From the NCBI GenBank assembly GCA_034437795.1, contig DAOTTI010000100.1:1-7415 (forward strand): a stretch of DNA of 7,415 bases. Direction: 5' to 3'. The stretch comes from DAOTTI01 sp034437795 (GTDB taxonomy: Bacteria; Chloroflexota; UBA11872; UBA12225). The notes under the pieces were generated by a model that was given only the letters and a program-made list of their open reading frames with translations, was not told the origin of the DNA and did no database searches. The position numbers and the translations under genes are program-made. Of the stretch, positions 5,051-7,415 are shown one piece after another. Each line of letters begins with the position of its first letter. Position 1 is the stretch's first letter.

Positions 5051-6085
5051 ATGGTGCCACCGAAAACCGAAGCCGAGCTGGATGACCTGCTCTCCACGCC
5101 CACTCCCGCACTGGTGCGTGATCTGGCGGCCATCCCGGGGGACATCGTCATCCTGGGAGCCGGCGGCAAGATGGGCCCCTCGCTGGCGAGACTGGCCCGG
5201 CGCGCGGCCGACGAGGCGGACGGCAGCCGCGCGGGGCGGCGCGTCATCGCCATCTCTCGCTTCTCGACGCCGGGGCTGCCGCGCCAGCTCCACGAGGCCG
5301 GCGTGGAGACGCTGGCCTGCGATCTGCTTGACCCACAGGCCGTGCAGGAGCTACCCAACGCGCCAAACGTGATCTTCATGGCCGGCCGGAAGTTCGGCTC
5401 CACCGGCGGGGAATCGCTAACCTGGGCCATGAACACGTACGTGCCGGCGCTGGTCGCCGGCCGCTACCGTGACGCCCGCATCGTCGTCTTCTCGTCCGGC
5501 AACGTCTACCCCCTGGTGCCGGTCCTTTCCGGCGGAGCGGACGAATGGACGCCCCCCGCGCCCGTTGGCGAATACGCCCAGTCTGTCCTGGGCCGCGAGC
5601 GGGTGTTCGAGTATTTCTCGCGCCAGTACGGCACGCCGGCCGTTCTCCTGCGCCTCAACTACGCCATCGATCTGCGCTACGGCGTGCTGCTGGACGTGGC
5701 GCAGCAGGTGCAGGCCGGGCAGCCGGTCGATCTGACCATGGGCCACGCCAACGTCATCTGGCAGGGAGACGCCAATGCCGTGGCCATCCGCTCCCTCCGC
5801 ATCGCCACATCGCCGCCGGTACCCCTCAACGTCACGGGGCCGGAGGTGGTCTCCATCCGGTGGCTGGCGCAACGGTTTGGCGCCCTGCTGGGGGTGGAGC
5901 CACGCTTTTGCGGGGGTGAAGCCCCTACGGCTCTCCTGAGCAACGCCGCGCGCTGCCACCAGCTGTTCGGCTACCCCAGCGTCTCGCTGGCGCAGATGGT
6001 GGAGTGGGTCGCCCACTGGCTGCGCATCGGTGGCCCGACGCTGGACCGGCCCACTCACTTCCAGGAGCGCGAGGGCCGCTTCTGA
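5051..6085 (+). CDS. NAD-binding extended SDR / epimerase-like protein lacking the catalytic Lys
   Basis: The 344-residue protein has the extended short-chain dehydrogenase architecture. A Rossmann fingerprint ILGAGGKMG is at residues 35-42, the acidic/strand segment ACDLL at 89-93, the strand plus FSSGNVYP at 147-154, and a substrate-domain region with LNVTGPEVVSIRWLAQRFG at 259-277. Where classical members have Tyr-x-x-x-Lys, this one reads YAQSV (Tyr174 to Val178) followed by LGRERVFEYF, so the catalytic lysine is absent while the flanking helix is kept. Either the family uses another residue or it binds a nucleotide-linked ligand without redox chemistry. ATG 5051 is chosen because GGGAG lies 7 nt upstream; the frame is open back to 4982 but that would overlap the upstream gene. 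A similar N-terminus, from a different family member, is at 7185. Confidence 0.85.
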   Translation: MVPPKTEAELDDLLSTPTPALVRDLAAIPGDIVILGAGGKMGPSLARLARRAADEADGSRAGRRVIAISRFSTPGLPRQLHEAGVETLACDLLDPQAVQELPNAPNVIFMAGRKFGSTGGESLTWAMNTYVPALVAGRYRDARIVVFSSGNVYPLVPVLSGGADEWTPPAPVGEYAQSVLGRERVFEYFSRQYGTPAVLLRLNYAIDLRYGVLLDVAQQVQAGQPVDLTMGHANVIWQGDANAVAIRSLRIATSPPVPLNVTGPEVVSIRWLAQRFGALLGVEPRFCGGEAPTALLSNAARCHQLFGYPSVSLAQMVEWVAHWLRIGGPTLDRPTHFQEREGRF

Positions 6086-6088
6086 GCG

Positions 6089-6136
6089 GGCGCGCTTAAC
6101 GACGAACGACGAACGGCGCGCCGCGTCCTCTCTTTC
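6089..6136 (+). terminator. Possible terminator hairpin after the SDR gene
   Basis: Four nt past the stop codon, GGCGCGC (6089-6095) pairs with GCGCGCC (6116-6122) over a 20-nt loop made of AACGACG repeats, followed by pyrimidine-rich TCCTCTCTTTCTC. The long loop and interrupted T-tract make this only a weak candidate. Confidence 0.22.
6098..6115. repeat. Heptanucleotide tandem repeat, AACGACG unit
   Basis: Two full AACGACG units and a partial third (AACG) stand in tandem. They fill the loop of the possible terminator at 6089-6122. Confidence 0.6.
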
Positions 6137-6175
6137 TCGTCGCCCCGCCTCCAGCTCGCATCGTGGGCGAAGGAA

Positions 6176-6222
6176 ACACTCGCTTCTCGGCACTCGCTCC
6201 TCGGCACTCGGCACTCGCTACG
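6176..6222. repeat. Degenerate heptanucleotide tandem repeat, GCACTCG / CTNCTCG unit
   Basis: Six 7-nt units in register: ACACTCG, CTTCTCG, GCACTCG, CTCCTCG, GCACTCG, GCACTCG, then a partial CTACG. The consensus is N3-CTCG. Heptanucleotide tandem repeats between genes are known from some bacteria, cyanobacteria for example. It fills the space between the convergent gene ends at 6085 and 6238. Confidence 0.7.
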
Positions 6223-6237
6223 TGCGGTGTCTCCAGA

Positions 6238-6861
6238 TCAGTGGGGGACGAACTGGCGCCAGGAGTAGCGGGGCTCATAGCCGAGAAGGCGCCGCGCCTT
6301 CTCGATGCTGTAGCCGGGTTGCGTGCCGGTAAGGTCGCCGGCCAGGGCGGCCAGCTCGGGGATGAAGCGCGGAATGACCTCGCTGAGCGGCAGGGCGCTG
6401 TGCGCGTCGGCCGCCCCGATGTTGAACGGGTGGTTCCCCGGGGGCAGGTCGTCCAGACGCTCTAGCGCCAGCCGCGCCGCCAGGGCCACGTCTCGCGCGT
6501 CGACGTAGCCCCACATCCCGCCGGAGGCGTCACGATCATGGCGGGGCCGGCCGCGCTGGGCGTACTCGTCGGGGCCCACCACCAGCGCCGGCCGCAGCGA
6601 GACCGTTCGCACGCCGTGCTGCATCCCCGCCAGGGCGAAGATCTGCTCGCCCACCCACTTGGAGAGCGGATACCAGTCGTCCGGCGCAGGCTCGATCGAC
6701 TCGTCCGCCGGCAGGCGCTTGATGCCGCCACGGCGGGCCTGCTGGTCCAGGCTGTAGATGGTGACGGAGCTGGTGTAGACCACCCGCGTGATGCCGAAGG
6801 CGGCGCAGGCGGCCGCCACGTGGGCGCACGCCGCCGTGTTGTTGACGTAGACCTGCTCCCC
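6238..6861 (-). pseudogene. C-terminal two thirds of an NAD-dependent epimerase/dehydratase, 5' end missing
   Basis: From about 6861 to the TGA at 6238 the minus strand encodes some 207 residues of an extended SDR. Recognisable parts: VYVNNTAACAHVAAACAA (helix after the fourth strand), RVVYTSSVTIY with the active-site serine, WYPLSKWVGE with an intact Tyr-x-x-x-Lys, SLRPALVVGP, GYVDARDVALAA, NHPFNIGAAD, and the C-terminal SIEKARRLLGYEP. The N-terminal Rossmann motif and first roughly 80 residues are absent. Upstream of 6861 the frame stays open to 7182 but reads as antisense of a GAF-like gene, with no SDR features. There is no start codon or ribosome site near the break. It is therefore either a true truncation or half of a gene split by an inversion or assembly chimera. 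The missing N-terminal part matches in type and length the fragment starting at 7185. Confidence 0.82.
6282..6304. repeat. 11-bp perfect palindrome with 1-nt centre inside the epimerase fragment
   Basis: CGAGAAGGCGC and GCGCCTTCTCG flank a single C. It lies in the codons for the EKARRLLG segment near the C-terminus, which is conserved in this SDR class. The symmetry therefore partly follows from the protein sequence and GC-rich codon choice. Confidence 0.55.
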
Positions 6862-7137
6862 CGCCTGCTGGCGCTGTACCCGCGGGCCCTGCCACTGGAG
6901 CGGTGGCAGGAGCTTGCCGACGTACCGCCGGCGCTGCTGCCGGTGGCGGCCCTGGCCGATCGTGGGGTGGGGGTGGCGGTCCCCCTGCGGCACCGCGGGC
7001 GGCTGGCCGGGCTCTGGGTCCTGGCCCGCCGGCCCGGCGGCCGGCCCTACGCCGACGCCGAGCTTCGTGCCCTGGAGCGTATGGCCAGGGATGCCGCTCC
7101 AGCGCTGGCGACCGCCCTGGCGAAGGATGCCGAGTAG
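6859..7137 (+). pseudogene. C-terminal end of a GAF-like domain protein, 5' end missing
   Basis: The last 90 or so codons before TAG at 7137 read as the end of a GAF-type sensor domain. GVGVAVPLRHRGRLAGLWVL is the paired-strand core, followed by RPYADAELRALERMARDAAPALATAL, the characteristic terminal helix of GAF domains in histidine kinases and phosphatases. The part RLLALYPRALPLERWQELADVPPALLPVAAL just before it also looks coding. Before about 6859 the frame remains open (to 6538), but it is antisense to the epimerase and shows no GAF features, so the 5' part of this gene is missing here. The stop lies 47 nt before the start at 7185. The original protein was probably a larger signalling protein; its effector, if any, cannot be known. 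Confidence 0.6.
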
Positions 7138-7184
7138 CTGCCGTGGTATCCCGGACCACCACAAACCGCAGGAGATTGACATCG

Positions 7185-7415
7185 ATGAACGTCGTCGTGA
7201 CCGGCGCCAGCGGCCGGATCGGCCGCGCCATGCTGGCTGAATTGCGAGAGGCGGGCCGCTACCAGGTGTGGGCAGTGGACCGCGTGCTGCCGCCCCCTGG
7301 CCTGGCCCACCGCGCGCTCCTGGGTGATCTTGCCGACGCCGGGTCGGTGTACGGCACGCTGGCCGGCGCCGATGCGGTCATTCACCTCGGCGCCTACCCG
7401 AGTCCGGCCCACCAT
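7185..7415 (+). CDS. N-terminal part of an NAD-dependent epimerase/dehydratase (runs off the window)
   Basis: The first 77 residues of an extended SDR are visible: MNVVVTGASGRIGRAML contains the TGxxGxxG nucleotide-binding fingerprint (Gly7, Gly10, Gly13). VWAVDR (28-33) gives the acidic end of strand 2 (Asp32), LLGDLAD (45-51) the conserved Asp of strand 3, and ADAVIHLGAYPSP (62-74) the strand-4 motif. The start is well supported by AGGAGA nine bases upstream. The reading is still open at the last base, so whether the gene continues normally is unknown. The sequence stops almost exactly where the minus-strand fragment at 6861 would take over in a complete protein. Confidence 0.85.
   Translation, partial: MNVVVTGASGRIGRAMLAELREAGRYQVWAVDRVLPPPGLAHRALLGDLADAGSVYGTLAGADAVIHLGAYPSPAHH

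Noticed and set aside
5417..6214. A 265-codon minus-strand frame opposite the SDR gene at 5051-6085
   Set aside because: Shadow frame caused by high GC third positions; no motif, start signal or domain-like pattern.
6282..6304. The 23-nt palindrome as a recombination or operator site
   Set aside because: It falls in codons for a conserved EKARRLLG motif, so the symmetry can arise from protein sequence plus GC-rich codons. No second copy was seen near the junction at 6860 that would support recombination.
6538..6858. The 5' extension of the GAF-like frame into the epimerase region
   Set aside because: This part is purely antisense to the well-supported epimerase fragment and has no GAF features; the coding signal begins only after the junction near 6859.
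1..7415. tRNA, rRNA, CRISPR array, integrase or transposase
   Set aside because: Looked for T-loop motifs, regularly spaced repeats and transposase/recombinase signatures on both strands by eye; none was found.

Overview
This window is a high-GC bacterial segment with six reasonably supported intact or edge-cut protein genes, one small likely gene, two gene fragments that meet at a rearrangement-like junction, and a gene-poor left end rich in structured DNA/RNA. The organism is not identifiable with certainty. GC-rich codons, a twin-arginine lipoprotein, good AGGAG-type ribosome sites and heptanucleotide tandem repeats between genes would fit a Chloroflexota-like or other high-GC bacterium; this is inference only.

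Layout. Positions 1-905 hold no convincing protein gene. They contain two diverged copies of one minus-strand element (2-128 and 321-444). Each copy has three ordered sequence boxes, a first hairpin, and a 14-bp terminator-like hairpin whose stem differs between copies only by compensated base-pair changes. Further right, 786-869 can fold into two mutually exclusive stems. A small minus-strand gene of unknown function lies at 906-1115, and 1116-1745 is again without a gene. Positions 1746-3625 form a minus-strand pair: a Tat-exported lipoprotein solute-binding protein of an ABC importer, followed 35 nt later by a ureidoglycolate lyase (AllA)-family protein. They are transcribed away from a divergent regulatory region (3626-3843).

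On the plus strand follow an unrecognised 140-residue protein (3844-4266), a glyoxalase II-like metallo-beta-lactamase-fold hydrolase (4344-5015) and an NAD-binding extended SDR/epimerase-like protein (5051-6085) that lacks the usual catalytic lysine. A 152-nt convergent gap carries two kinds of heptanucleotide repeat.

At 6238-6861 the minus strand encodes the C-terminal two thirds of a second epimerase, beginning abruptly in mid-protein. It abuts, head to head, the C-terminal end of a plus-strand GAF-like protein (about 6859-7137). A plus-strand epimerase N-terminus begins at 7185 and runs off the window after 77 residues. The N-terminal and C-terminal epimerase pieces are non-overlapping and complementary, so they look like one gene split by a small inversion, or by an inverted chimera in the assembly.

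As a whole the coding part looks like a catabolic import and small-molecule metabolism locus (ABC binding protein, ureidoglycolate lyase family, metallohydrolase, SDRs). No permease or ATPase is visible, so the substrate cannot be named. The most unusual items are the two-copy structured element at the left end and the epimerase/GAF junction at the right end.
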